Shown here piece after piece: positions 17,276 through 25,657 of a stretch of DNA of 64,000 nt. Origin of the DNA: Paracoccaceae bacterium (GTDB lineage Bacteria; Pseudomonadota; Alphaproteobacteria; Rhodobacterales; Rhodobacteraceae); the NCBI GenBank assembly GCA_021775315.1, contig JAJFIC010000018.1:1-64000 (forward strand), read 5' to 3'. How positions within the stretch are numbered: the first letter of the stretch is position 1; each line of letters starts with the position of its first letter. Below the pieces are notes generated by a model. The model was given only the letters and a program-made list of their open reading frames with translations, searched no databases and was not told the DNA's origin. The translations under genes were made by a program, and so were the position numbers.

Positions 17276-18835
17276 ATGGGACCCAAACCTGATTCTGAAC
17301 CCGACCGCAAACGCCGGGGTGGGCGGGCACAAAAACAGGCCGACGCGCATCGGTCGGCCCGGATCGTCAATTACCGACAATTGCGGCACCCGTTTCAGCC
17401 GCAAGGTATTTTTTCCGACGATCAGGTCATGGCGATGCACGAGGCCGCCCTGACCATGCTGGAAACGCTCGGCATAAAAATTCTGCTGCCCGAGGCGCGA
17501 CAGGTTCTGGCGGCGGCCGGCGCGATTGTCGATGAAGACAGCCAAATGGTGTATTTTGGCCGGGACATTGTTCAAGCGGCCCTAAAAACCGCACCCCGTT
17601 CGTTTCGTCTGCGCGCGGCAAACCCAATCCGCGAACGGCAATATGAGCCCGGTGCGCTGATTTTCACAGCCGGATCGGGCTGCCCAAACGCGACCGATAT
17701 GGAACGAGGCCGCAGACCCGGCAGCCTGCGCGATTTTGAAGAGGCGATCCGCCTCCAGCAAAGTTTCGACGTGATCCACAAACATGGACCATCCGCAGAA
17801 CCGCAGGACGTGCCGATTCAAAACCGCCACTACGCCATGATCCGAGCGCAAATGACGCTTGGGGACAAGCCAATGTTCGTTTACGCACGCGGGCGCGGGC
17901 AAATTGAACAGAGTCTGGAATTGATCCAGCTTGGCCTTGGGCTGAGTGACGACGTTTTCAAAGACGGCGTGTGGGCGACCACTGTCATCAATACAAATTC
18001 GCCGCGTCAGATCGACAAGCCAATGGCGCAGGGCATCATCGACTTTGCCCGCGCTGGTCAGATGTCGATCATCACCCCGTTTTGTTTGGCAGGCGCAATG
18101 GCACCGGTAACGGTCGCCGGGGCGCTTACGTTGCAACATGGCGAAGCACTGGCCTGTATCACGCTGGCCCAGATCGCCAATCCCGGCGCGCCGGTCAGTT
18201 ACGGTGGCTTTTCCTCGAATGTAGACATGAAATCAGGCGCGCCTGCTTTTGGCACGCCTGAACATGTTAAAATGCAGCTTGGCTCGGGCCAGTTGGCGCG
18301 GCTGATCGATTTGCCTTGGCGCTCGGCAGCGGGGTCCGCCAGCAACATGGCGGATGCGCAGGGTGCGACGGAAAACGTGATGGGTGTCTGGGGTGCGCTG
18401 CAATCCAACGCGACGATGGTTGTGCATTCGGCTGGCTGGCTGGAAGGTGGGCTGTCCTTTGGTTATGAGAAATTCATCACCGATATCGAAGCCCTGCAAA
18501 CCGTTGCGGAACTGTGCAGCCCGACCCCTGCGGATGCGGCAGCAATCGGGCTTGATGCGCTGGCCGAGGTTGAACCGGGCGGCCATTTCTTTGCCGCCCA
18601 ACACACGATGGATCGGTATGACACTGCGTTTTACGAACCAATAGTGGCCGACCTTTCAAACTTTGGATTGTGGTCCGAGTCAGGCGGTAAATCCGCCGCA
18701 GAACGCGCGCTTGATGTCTGGAAAAACACCTTGCGCGACTATCGCCCACCCGCAGGTTCTGGGGAAATCGCCGACCGGATCGCGCGTTATATCGAAGATC
18801 ACGAGGCCGCTGGCGGGGCTGCCGTGCTTGACTGA
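17276..18835 (+). CDS. MttB-family methyltransferase, non-pyrrolysine type
   Basis: 519-residue member of the trimethylamine methyltransferase (MttB) superfamily. The family's barrel is visible from about residue 30 (FSDDQVMAMHEAALTMLE) through GAGSGC-like TAGSGCPNATD, VINTNSPRQ, TPFCLAGAMAPVTVAGAL and SYGGFSSNVDMKSGAPAFG. It reads through without any in-frame UAG, so it belongs to the non-pyrrolysine group that includes glycine-betaine methyltransferase MtgB. No corrinoid protein or reductive activator gene lies nearby. It starts two bases after the dehydrogenase stop and is clearly in the same operon. It probably demethylates a quaternary amine (glycine betaine, proline betaine, carnitine) or acts on a related osmolyte; the exact substrate is open. 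Confidence 0.87.
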   Translation: MGPKPDSEPDRKRRGGRAQKQADAHRSARIVNYRQLRHPFQPQGIFSDDQVMAMHEAALTMLETLGIKILLPEARQVLAAAGAIVDEDSQMVYFGRDIVQAALKTAPRSFRLRAANPIRERQYEPGALIFTAGSGCPNATDMERGRRPGSLRDFEEAIRLQQSFDVIHKHGPSAEPQDVPIQNRHYAMIRAQMTLGDKPMFVYARGRGQIEQSLELIQLGLGLSDDVFKDGVWATTVINTNSPRQIDKPMAQGIIDFARAGQMSIITPFCLAGAMAPVTVAGALTLQHGEALACITLAQIANPGAPVSYGGFSSNVDMKSGAPAFGTPEHVKMQLGSGQLARLIDLPWRSAAGSASNMADAQGATENVMGVWGALQSNATMVVHSAGWLEGGLSFGYEKFITDIEALQTVAELCSPTPADAAAIGLDALAEVEPGGHFFAAQHTMDRYDTAFYEPIVADLSNFGLWSESGGKSAAERALDVWKNTLRDYRPPAGSGEIADRIARYIEDHEAAGGAAVLD

Positions 18836-18936
18836 TAAAGCCAACCCGTGAATTTTCGCCGGGTCTGGTGTGAAAACAAGGTAGCACCGGGGCGCAAAAT
18901 ATGGTTTGGCTAACCGCGCAACAAACGGAAATGACC

Positions 18937-19974
18937 ATGCCAACAAAAACCGCCTTTATTACTGGTATAACCGGCCAGGACGGATCGTATCTGGCAGAAT
19001 TGCTGCTGGACAAAGGTTACCAGGTGCACGCCACCTTGCGCCGCTCGTCGGTGTTTACCACGCCGCGCATTGACCACATATTCAACCACCCGCGTCTGCA
19101 CACCTATCACGGCGATCTGGCTGACAGCTCGAACTTGCATCGGTTGATCGCGGAAATTAACCCGCAGGAAATCTATAACCTTGGGGCGCAAAGCCATGTT
19201 GGCGTGTCTTTTGAGGTGCCGGAATACACCGCCGAGGTGACAGGGATCGGCACCGTGCGTCTGTTGGATGCGATCCGTGACAGCAAGGTCGATTGCCGGT
19301 TCTATCAGGCCTCGACCTCTGAATTGTTCGGCGGTATTCCGGGCACTGAGCCGCAAAGCGAAACGACGCCGTTTTACCCGAAATCCCCTTATGGAGCGGC
19401 CAAGATTTATGCCTATTGGGTGACGGTGAATTACCGCGAGAGCTATGACATGTTTGCCTGTAACGGCATCCTGTTTAACCATGAAAGCCCGCGACGCGGC
19501 GAAACCTTTGTGACCAAAAAGATCACCCAAGCGGTGGCGCGGATCACTCAGGGACGGCAGGATGTTCTGAAGCTTGGTAATATTGACGCGATGCGCGACT
19601 GGGGTCACGCGCGCGATTATGTGCGGGCCATGTGGCTGATGTTGCAACAGGACACGCCGCAGGACTATGTGATTGCCAGCGGTGAAACCCATTCGGTTCG
19701 CGAATTTGTGACGCTTGCCTTTGCAGAGGTTGGCACAAAAATTGATTGGCAGGGCAGCGGTGTTGACGAGATCGGCATCGACAGCGCGACGGGCAAAACT
19801 CTGGTTCAGATTGACCCATTTTATTTCCGGCCAGCCGAGGTCGAATTGCTGTTGGGTGATCCCAGCAAAGCCGAACGTGAATTGGGTTGGACGCGCGAAG
19901 TATCCTTTGCTGAACTTGTCGCTGGCATGGTGCGCTATGATATGGAAAACGACGGTTTTGGCGGGCCGGAGTGA
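18937..19974 (+). CDS. gmd: GDP-mannose 4,6-dehydratase
   Basis: First committed enzyme of GDP-L-fucose synthesis (GDP-D-mannose to GDP-4-keto-6-deoxymannose), 345 residues. Short-chain dehydrogenase fold with the NADP motif [17 protein letters not shown] at the N-terminus and the catalytic YxxxK in [29 protein letters not shown] is a hallmark of Gmd. ATG chosen six bases after CGGAA; two upstream in-frame ATGs have no usable site. The stop overlaps the GTG of the RmlC-like gene (GTGA). The partner fcl lies 1.8 kb downstream, separated by a fucosyltransferase gene on the other strand. Confidence 0.95.
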   Translation: MPTKTAFITGITGQDGSYLAELLLDKGYQVHATLRRSSVFTTPRIDHIFNHPRLHTYHGDLADSSNLHRLIAEINPQEIYNLGAQSHVGVSFEVPEYTAEVTGIGTVRLLDAIRDSKVDCRFYQASTSELFGGIPGTEPQSETTPFYPKSPYGAAKIYAYWVTVNYRESYDMFACNGILFNHESPRRGETFVTKKITQAVARITQGRQDVLKLGNIDAMRDWGHARDYVRAMWLMLQQDTPQDYVIASGETHSVREFVTLAFAEVGTKIDWQGSGVDEIGIDSATGKTLVQIDPFYFRPAEVELLLGDPSKAERELGWTREVSFAELVAGMVRYDMENDGFGGPE

Positions 19975-20504
19975 GCATTGATTTTGACATTCAACCCTCG
20001 GAAATCCTTGAGGGCGTGAAAATCCTGACGCCGTCTGTGTTTGAAGAGGCGCGCGGTAATATCTGGACTTCTTACCGGGCGGACGAGGTTGACGGCCTAT
20101 TACCGGATGGGATGTCGTTCAAGCATGACAAGTTTTCGCAATCCAAACACAACGTGCTGCGCGGCATTCACGGCGACCACAAATCCTGGAAACTGGTGAC
20201 CTGTGTTTATGGTGAAATTCATCAGGTCGTGGTGGATATGCGCGAAGGCTCAGCCAGTTATCTGAAATGGCAACGCTTTGTGATCAATCGCGCCAACCAG
20301 CACCTGATCCTGATCCCGCCGGGCATGGGCAACGCCTATTACGTGTCAGCCGAGGCCGCAGTTTACCATTATAAGCTGGCCTATCAGGGCGACTACATAG
20401 ATGCAGACGAACAGTTCACCGTGCCTTGGGATGACCCGCGCCTGAACATCGACTGGCCAACCACTGACCCGATCCTGTCTGCCCGGGATGGTCGCGTTAG
20501 CTAA
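19971..20504 (+). CDS. RmlC-like nucleotide-sugar 3,5-epimerase family protein
   Basis: 177-residue cupin of the dTDP-4-dehydrorhamnose 3,5-epimerase family. Matching blocks are [53 protein letters not shown] and [13 protein letters not shown]. The RGxH histidine is kept, but the usual 'GFAHGF' histidine region reads GMGNAYY and the 'FDVAVD' region reads HQVVVD. GTG start overlapping the gmd stop, so it is translationally coupled to gmd. Since its partner makes a GDP-sugar rather than a dTDP-sugar, it probably epimerises a GDP-4-keto-6-deoxy sugar, which is inference. No rmlA, B or D is present. Confidence 0.8.
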   Translation: MSIDFDIQPSEILEGVKILTPSVFEEARGNIWTSYRADEVDGLLPDGMSFKHDKFSQSKHNVLRGIHGDHKSWKLVTCVYGEIHQVVVDMREGSASYLKWQRFVINRANQHLILIPPGMGNAYYVSAEAAVYHYKLAYQGDYIDADEQFTVPWDDPRLNIDWPTTDPILSARDGRVS

Positions 20505-20510
20505 GCCACA

Positions 20511-21377
20511 TTAAAGCGTAATCCAGTCCTGTGAAATGATGTCGTGCACCTGCTTGGTGGGATCAGCAAACCAGCGTTTTGGGGCGACCACGATCTTATC
20601 GCTGCGCGGATTAAGCCACGCCCCCCACCACGAAAATGACGAGTTCGCCAAAATATGATGATGGCAAGCATTCATCAGGCGGATATCTTCGTAATTTGTA
20701 GCGGCGCCATTATGGCTCATATAACGAACCTCAAACGGCAGTTTCAGGTTTTCCCTGACCCAATCAGGATCGTCGGAAAAGGCATAGAAAACTGGTTCTT
20801 TGTCGGTATTTTCAGCCATATACGTCGCCGCACGCTGATAATAATCCAAATCACAGGTGCCAAGCACCGCGTTGAATTTCGGGTTGGTGACGTAGTCGCC
20901 ACGACGAATATGCAGGGAAACCGGCAGGCAGTTTTCCATACCGTCAAGTGCGGCCAGGTTTTCGGCACTCGGCGGCGTCACAAAAGTCAGCGCCTGACGG
21001 ACGACCGCGGCATGATCACGGAAATATTTCTCACTTTGCCAATAACCGTGCAGGAACGTGTCGTCGCCCAATGTCTCGAACGCCGGATCATAAGCCGTTG
21101 CCTTTTCGCGGAATACATTCAGACCTCGGCCGGTTAATTTGCCGCCGATATAAGACGCCAACCCCTGCGTACGCATGGGCGGCAAAGACGAGGGTCTGGC
21201 CTCGCGGCAGCCATGGCCGAACCGATGCAGGCCCAGATCAAATTCAACCGCCCTCGTGCGATTAAAATAGCTGGTATCAAGCTGCAATTCGACGCCAAGC
21301 CTTGTCGCCAGTGCCTTGCCGGTCGCAAGTTGGAACATTTGGTTTCCAAGCCCGCCTATGATGTGAACCACTATCAT
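20511..21377 (-). CDS. GT11-family alpha-1,2-fucosyltransferase
   Basis: 288-residue glycosyltransferase of family 11. The N-terminal donor-site motif IGGLGNQMFQLATGKALA and the GDP-fucose-binding HxRRxD-type motif SLHIRRGDYV are plain; the C-terminal part has NSSFSWWGAWLNP, typical of the family. It should transfer L-fucose from GDP-fucose to galactose in a surface polysaccharide. It is encoded on the strand opposite to gmd, the epimerase gene and fcl, ending six bases after the epimerase stop, so it must have its own promoter in the 380-base gap at its 5' side. The acceptor is unknown. Confidence 0.92.
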   Translation of the reverse strand: MIVVHIIGGLGNQMFQLATGKALATRLGVELQLDTSYFNRTRAVEFDLGLHRFGHGCREARPSSLPPMRTQGLASYIGGKLTGRGLNVFREKATAYDPAFETLGDDTFLHGYWQSEKYFRDHAAVVRQALTFVTPPSAENLAALDGMENCLPVSLHIRRGDYVTNPKFNAVLGTCDLDYYQRAATYMAENTDKEPVFYAFSDDPDWVRENLKLPFEVRYMSHNGAATNYEDIRLMNACHHHILANSSFSWWGAWLNPRSDKIVVAPKRWFADPTKQVHDIISQDWITL

Positions 21378-21572
21378 CTCAATCGCCTATTCTGATTGCT
21401 GCCATCGCAAATTCGTCCAAGTGCTTTCAGCAAACCCGTCTCGGCGATACCGGCGGGGGCTTTCTAAACACAGACCACAAATACGTGCCCTTACGCGGAT
21501 GGGCAAGTTTGTTGTTGGAAACAGAAGTGGGTTCGGTGCAACTGCATTGTCTGGCGCTTTTTTTGGCGCCAT

Positions 21573-21698
21573 GGACTTTTTATCACTAGGGCAAAAATTG
21601 AGGATCTGGCGGCAGTCTGGCTTTACAAACTGGCCATTTGGGGCGAATACATCAATGTGGATGAACCGGTTTTCTGGCGTAGAATGATCCGCAACTGA
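21573..21698 (+). pseudogene. possible 3' remnant of an unidentified gene
   Basis: The 381-base gap between the fucosyltransferase and fcl genes has no intact gene. One frame ends in a stretch that reads like real protein for about 40 codons before its stop: GLFITRAKIEDLAAV, then WLYKLAIWGEYINVDEPVFW and RRMIRN. Upstream the same frame turns into Cys/Trp-rich low-quality sequence and then a stop, with no start codon or ribosome-binding site. This would fit the tail of a decayed glycosyltransferase or other polysaccharide gene, but I do not recognise the family. An overlapping frame gives 88 residues that look random. Weak evidence. Confidence 0.3.
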
Positions 21699-21758
21699 AC
21701 TTTGGCGGACCTGAGTAATGTCCGATCCAAGAAGCAATATTGAGAACTGGAGAAATAC

Positions 21759-22721
21759 TTGACTAAGCGGATTTTCGTTGCCGGTCACAGGGGCATGGCT
21801 GGGCGTGCGCTTGTTCGCCGCCTTGAGCAGGACGGGGAAAACCAGGTATTTGGTCGCCCGCACAGCGAACTCGACTTGATCGACCAAAGCGCCGTACGTG
21901 CATTTTTCGAGAAAAAGCATATAGATGAGGTCTATTTCGCCGCTGCCAAAGTGGGCGGAATCCATGCCAACAGCACTTATCCGGCAGAGTTCATTTACGA
22001 CAATCTGATGGTTGAAACCAATACCATCCATGCAGCGCATCTGGCGGGTGTGCAGAAGTTCATGTTTCTTGGCTCTAGCTGCATCTACCCGCGACTTGCC
22101 AGCCAGCCGATCAGCGAAGACGCCCTTTTGGCCGGCCCGCTTGAACCCACGAACGAGGCCTACGCCATCGCCAAAATCGCCGGGATCAAGCTGTGTGAAA
22201 GCTATAACCGGCAATACGGGCGCGACTATCGCAGCGCCATGCCCACGAACCTTTTCGGGCCTTATGACAATTTTCACCCTGAAAACTCGCATGTGGTTCC
22301 TGCCCTCATTCGACGGTTCCACGAGGCCGTTGAGAGCGGAACCAATGAGATCGTTATCTGGGGCAGCGGCAAGCCCATGCGGGAATTCATGCATGTGGAT
22401 GACATGGCCTCGGCCTGTGTGCATTTGATGAACCTGCCGCAAGAAACCCTTGCTGAACAAACCGAGCCGATGCGCGGTCACATCAACGTAGGTACCGGCA
22501 AGGACTGCACCATACGGGAATTGGCTGAAACTCTGGCAGATGTGGCTGGGTTTAAAGGGAAACTCGTGTTTGACACAAGCAAACCCGATGGAACACCACG
22601 CAAATTGCTGGACATCTCGCGGCTGAATGCACTGGGCTGGGAGCCGAGCATAAGCCTGCGTGACGGCTTGCAATCTGCCTTTGACTGGTTCGTCGCAAAT
22701 CAGGGGCATTTTCGGGGGTAA
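21759..22721 (+). CDS. fcl: GDP-L-fucose synthase
   Basis: Second enzyme of GDP-L-fucose synthesis (3,5-epimerisation and NADPH reduction of GDP-4-keto-6-deoxymannose), 320 residues. NADP motif [17 protein letters not shown], active-site serine region FLGSSCIYP and YxxxK in [10 protein letters not shown] are all present, as are [18 protein letters not shown] and [16 protein letters not shown]. The start is TTG, preceded by GGAGAAA at five bases' spacing; no ATG or GTG in frame fits. Works with gmd upstream to feed the GT11 fucosyltransferase. Confidence 0.95.
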   Translation: MTKRIFVAGHRGMAGRALVRRLEQDGENQVFGRPHSELDLIDQSAVRAFFEKKHIDEVYFAAAKVGGIHANSTYPAEFIYDNLMVETNTIHAAHLAGVQKFMFLGSSCIYPRLASQPISEDALLAGPLEPTNEAYAIAKIAGIKLCESYNRQYGRDYRSAMPTNLFGPYDNFHPENSHVVPALIRRFHEAVESGTNEIVIWGSGKPMREFMHVDDMASACVHLMNLPQETLAEQTEPMRGHINVGTGKDCTIRELAETLADVAGFKGKLVFDTSKPDGTPRKLLDISRLNALGWEPSISLRDGLQSAFDWFVANQGHFRG

Positions 22722-22862
22722 ATTCCTGATCAAACACAAGGTTTTTCCGCCAAAATTCCGAAGAACGCATTGGCCCTTACCAGCGACGGCTCTGCCACGC
22801 GTCTATGGTTACCCTTGGCCACGCGGCTAACGGATGCCGATCACAATTACGGCTCGCATCAA

Positions 22863-24251
22863 TTAGACAGGCTGACCGTCTGCCTCACCTAAATCCCAGA
22901 ACAAGCCTGTCATACAACGCACTGCGTCTTGTGACACCGGGATCAGCACATGCTCGTTTGGGGCGTGCTGCGAACACCCGCTGTAAGAATGGGGTATCCA
23001 GATCGTCGGCAAGTTCAGCGTTCGGCTGAACACATGATTTGGGATAAAACCGCCAAGATTTGGCAAAACATGCGCGTTCACACCGCTGGTCGCGCCAAGC
23101 GATTTTGCTGCGAATCGCGCCCAGGGGTTGTTGGGGTCCAGCCGGGTGGCGGGGGCTATGCCCTCTCGTTCAGACACAATTTTGACGGCTGAAAACCCGT
23201 GCGCATCCAGATGCCGCTTGAGCGACGGCAGAATGTCGGGCTCGTCCGTGCCAACAACGAACCGCAATTGGCAGGCGGCAAAGGCAGAGCCTGCGATGGC
23301 GTTTTGCGGCTCCTCAGGCACGCCGCTTTTCAGCGCCAGAATGGTAAAGGAATTCCAACCAAACACACGTTCGGCGCTGGATTGATCGACCTCGCCCCAA
23401 TCGCCCGCGATTTCAGGCCCACCGCCACCGACCGGCAAGTCGCGCAACATCGCGCTGATTTCTGGCGTCAAGCTGTCTGGCCGCCATTCGGGCACCTGAA
23501 TGCGCCCTCGTGCATCCGTGATACTTGCCAACGCATGCGATAGGATCATCGCCGGGTCAGCCAGCAAACCGCCCCAATTGCCGGAATGGTTGGCACCGTC
23601 GCGCAAATCGACGCTCAGCCCGAAATTTATTGCCCCGCGCGAGCCGGTAAAAACCGTCGGAACGTCCGGCTGCAAGCGTGGCCCGTCAGACGCGATCAGA
23701 ACATCCGCTGCCAGACGGTCGGTGTTGGCGGCAATAAATGCCTCAAGCCCGGGCGAGCCGACCTCTTCCCCGGTTTCGATCACCAGTTTGACGTTGAAGC
23801 CAAGATACCCACGCGCTGCCAGCACCAGACCAAGGGCGGTCAGGTTGATCAGGTGCTGCACTTTGTTATCTGCCGTGCCGCGCCCGTACAGACGATCGTC
23901 GCGCCGGGTCAGAACAAACGGGTCCAGCCCGTCGATCCAGCGGCCACGCTGACCGTCAACCACATCACCGTGGCCGTAGCTTAGTATTGTCGGCAATGCC
24001 GGGTCTTCCAGACGCTCGGCGGTCAGGATCGGCCCGGCGGCAGGGTCAGGGTTGGTGTGAATTGTGGTGGTGAAACCAAGCGTGGCAAGGATCGGCGCGA
24101 TGCCTTCGGACAGATAACGGTCAAGCTCGTTGCGGCTTTGCGCGCGTTGGCTTTCGCTTTCAATGGCCACCAGACGCGCAAGATCCGTCTCAAACTGCCC
24201 GGATGTGATCCAGCTTTCCGCCTGTTTTAGTGCTGTGTTTCGATCCGTCAT
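22863..24251 (-). CDS. M20-family dipeptidase/metallopeptidase
   Basis: 462-residue zinc-dependent M20 peptidase of the carnosinase/dipeptidase type. Metal-site motifs are SYGHGDVVDGQ, RLYGRGTADNKVQH and the Glu-Glu pair in VIETGEEVGSPGLEAF; a lid-like dimerisation domain follows (LSVDLRDGANHSGNWGG), and a late histidine motif is in WIPHSYSGCSQHAPNE. Cytosolic, with no signal peptide. It runs in the same direction as the SoxW-like genes upstream, 66 bases after the last of them, but has no obvious functional link to them. Substrate unknown; dipeptides or N-acyl amino acids are likely. Confidence 0.92.
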   Translation of the reverse strand: MTDRNTALKQAESWITSGQFETDLARLVAIESESQRAQSRNELDRYLSEGIAPILATLGFTTTIHTNPDPAAGPILTAERLEDPALPTILSYGHGDVVDGQRGRWIDGLDPFVLTRRDDRLYGRGTADNKVQHLINLTALGLVLAARGYLGFNVKLVIETGEEVGSPGLEAFIAANTDRLAADVLIASDGPRLQPDVPTVFTGSRGAINFGLSVDLRDGANHSGNWGGLLADPAMILSHALASITDARGRIQVPEWRPDSLTPEISAMLRDLPVGGGGPEIAGDWGEVDQSSAERVFGWNSFTILALKSGVPEEPQNAIAGSAFAACQLRFVVGTDEPDILPSLKRHLDAHGFSAVKIVSEREGIAPATRLDPNNPWARFAAKSLGATSGVNAHVLPNLGGFIPNHVFSRTLNLPTIWIPHSYSGCSQHAPNEHVLIPVSQDAVRCMTGLFWDLGEADGQPV

Positions 24252-24317
24252 TGCGCCCCGCCCGATTGTTGTCAGGCGAGCTTAATTGAAGTGCGTCGCT
24301 GTGCAATCTAATTCCGG

Positions 24318-24902
24318 CTACCAGACGTCGGGGGTTATGCCTTGGGCCGCAAGCTCTTCAAATTTGGCTTGCAGATAGCGTTGAAAAGACAGCTTTTTAT
24401 ATTCACCTTCGGCCACATATTCGAGCGATGCCAGATAGTGAAACGGCTTAAGGTATCCGGGCAGACGAAATGCCTCGGCCTGTTTGAAACCTTCGGCCCC
24501 GGCATTTTCAGCCGCGAAAATGATCGACGTTGGGGTAAATTGTGCGCCCCATTTGAACACAAGATCACGCTCTTCCAATTCCTCACCGTCAAAATCCACT
24601 GTGCCGCGCGCACCGAACAGATCAAGCTGCACGACGACAAAGTTTTCCTGAATATAGTCTGTGATTTCGGTACGCTCAAAATTCACCTGATGCAATTCAC
24701 GGCAATAAGGGCAGCCCGCCTGTTCGATCAGAACCAGCAGATGCTTGCCATCTTCCGCGGCCTCGTTCAGATCGTCGCTGAAATCCAGAAAGCTGTCGGT
24801 GAACCAAGGTTGTTTGTGCAACCCATCGCCGCCAAGGTCCTGGGCAGATGCGACCTGCGCGGACATAAATACCGCCAGAATAACCGTTAACATGCGTTTC
24901 AT
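24318..24902 (-). CDS. SoxW-like periplasmic thioredoxin (paralogue 2)
   Basis: 194-residue secreted thioredoxin-fold protein. Signal peptide at residues 1-20 (MKRMLTVILAVFMSAQVASA), then the SoxW signature DGLHKQPW and the redox motif C64-P-Y-C67. It probably passes electrons from the SoxV membrane protein to periplasmic Sox partners. It is a tandem paralogue of the gene just upstream; both share AEAFRLPGYLKPF and end in a 'P-x-x-W' tail not found in the soxW gene next to soxX. ATG start with AAGGAA upstream; the longer reading frame before it lacks a signal-like sequence. Which partner it serves is unknown. Confidence 0.87.
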   Translation of the reverse strand: MKRMLTVILAVFMSAQVASAQDLGGDGLHKQPWFTDSFLDFSDDLNEAAEDGKHLLVLIEQAGCPYCRELHQVNFERTEITDYIQENFVVVQLDLFGARGTVDFDGEELEERDLVFKWGAQFTPTSIIFAAENAGAEGFKQAEAFRLPGYLKPFHYLASLEYVAEGEYKKLSFQRYLQAKFEELAAQGITPDVW

Positions 24903-24924
24903 TTCGAAATTCCTTTCGTCAGAA

Positions 24925-25521
24925 TTACCAAAGTTCGGGATCCATACCTTTTGCTTCAAGAACCGCGACGCGATCCGCCAGAAAGGCCTGAAACCCCTGA
25001 CTTTCAAACGCGCCACTGGCAAAGAAATCAAGGGCCGAGTGGTAATAGAATGGTTTCAGATATCCCGGCAGGCGAAATGCCTCGGTTTCAGCCAAGGTTG
25101 CGGCAAACGGGTTGGATGCGTTCAAAACCAGCGTTGTTGGCGTGGTTGTGACGCCCCATTTGCGGGCCAATTGGGTCTCGGTCATTTCTTGACCATTGAA
25201 GTCCTTTGCCGCCCCGTCGCCCCACATATCCATTTGCACAACCAGGTATTTGTCGCCCAAAAGGGTCAAAACCTCGGGCTTGGCAAAGTTCACTTCGTGC
25301 AGTTTCTTGCAGTAAACGCAGCCATTTTGTTCAAACAAAACAACCAGATTTTTGTCAGCGACTGCAGCGGCTTGCAGGGCCGACCGTATGTCGCCTTTGC
25401 TGTCAAAAAACCAGCTTTGAACGTGCAGGCCATCCTTGCCAATTTGGACGTTTTCACCGGCATTGCCGAAGACAGCCACAGAAAATACCGCCAAGACTGC
25501 AAGTATTAATTGCTTTAACAT
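24925..25521 (-). CDS. SoxW-like periplasmic thioredoxin (paralogue 1)
   Basis: 198-residue secreted thioredoxin-like protein with a signal peptide (MLKQLILAVLAVFSVAVFGNA), the DGLHVQSW signature and redox motif C68-V-Y-C71. GGGGGAA precedes the ATG by six bases. It follows soxD after 136 bases and precedes the second paralogue by 22 bases. Compared with soxW itself the middle is similar (NLVVLFEQNGCVYC, VVQMDMWGDG) but the last quarter differs. Likely role: keeping SoxYZ or other periplasmic thiols reduced, with SoxV as donor. A separate promoter in the gap after soxD is possible but I could not identify one. Confidence 0.87.
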   Translation of the reverse strand: MLKQLILAVLAVFSVAVFGNAGENVQIGKDGLHVQSWFFDSKGDIRSALQAAAVADKNLVVLFEQNGCVYCKKLHEVNFAKPEVLTLLGDKYLVVQMDMWGDGAAKDFNGQEMTETQLARKWGVTTTPTTLVLNASNPFAATLAETEAFRLPGYLKPFYYHSALDFFASGAFESQGFQAFLADRVAVLEAKGMDPELW

Positions 25522-25657
25522 CAAGATTCCCCCGGTTTTGGTAACAATTTTAGCATGGTGACGGCGTTTTGGCAGGTAACGCCCAACCAATTTCGATCAC
25601 GTTATCGCGCGTTTTCACCAATAAACGACCCCGCAGGGCCTTTGTTACTGGTCCGAT

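Noticed and set aside
17276-18835. Possible pyrrolysine (in-frame UAG) in the MttB-family gene
   Set aside because: The frame is continuous to a normal stop without any internal UAG, and its length fits the non-pyrrolysine subgroup.
18910-19692. Open frame of about 260 codons antisense to gmd
   Set aside because: Fully covered by an unmistakable GDP-mannose dehydratase on the other strand.
21387-22739. Long open frame of about 450 codons on the minus strand across fcl and the gap
   Set aside because: It lies antisense to a clear GDP-fucose synthase, is rich in His, Arg and Pro as expected of a shadow frame, and has no family motif or ribosome-binding site.
22722-22862. Repeated GCCACGCG and a possible hairpin in the gap between fcl and the M20 peptidase gene
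   Set aside because: Short, GC-rich and imperfect; no T-run on either side, and the repeat is expected by chance in this DNA.
25522-25657. Second heme domain of SoxD lost by frameshift
   Set aside because: No CxxCH-coding sequence can be found in any minus-strand frame of the gap after soxD.
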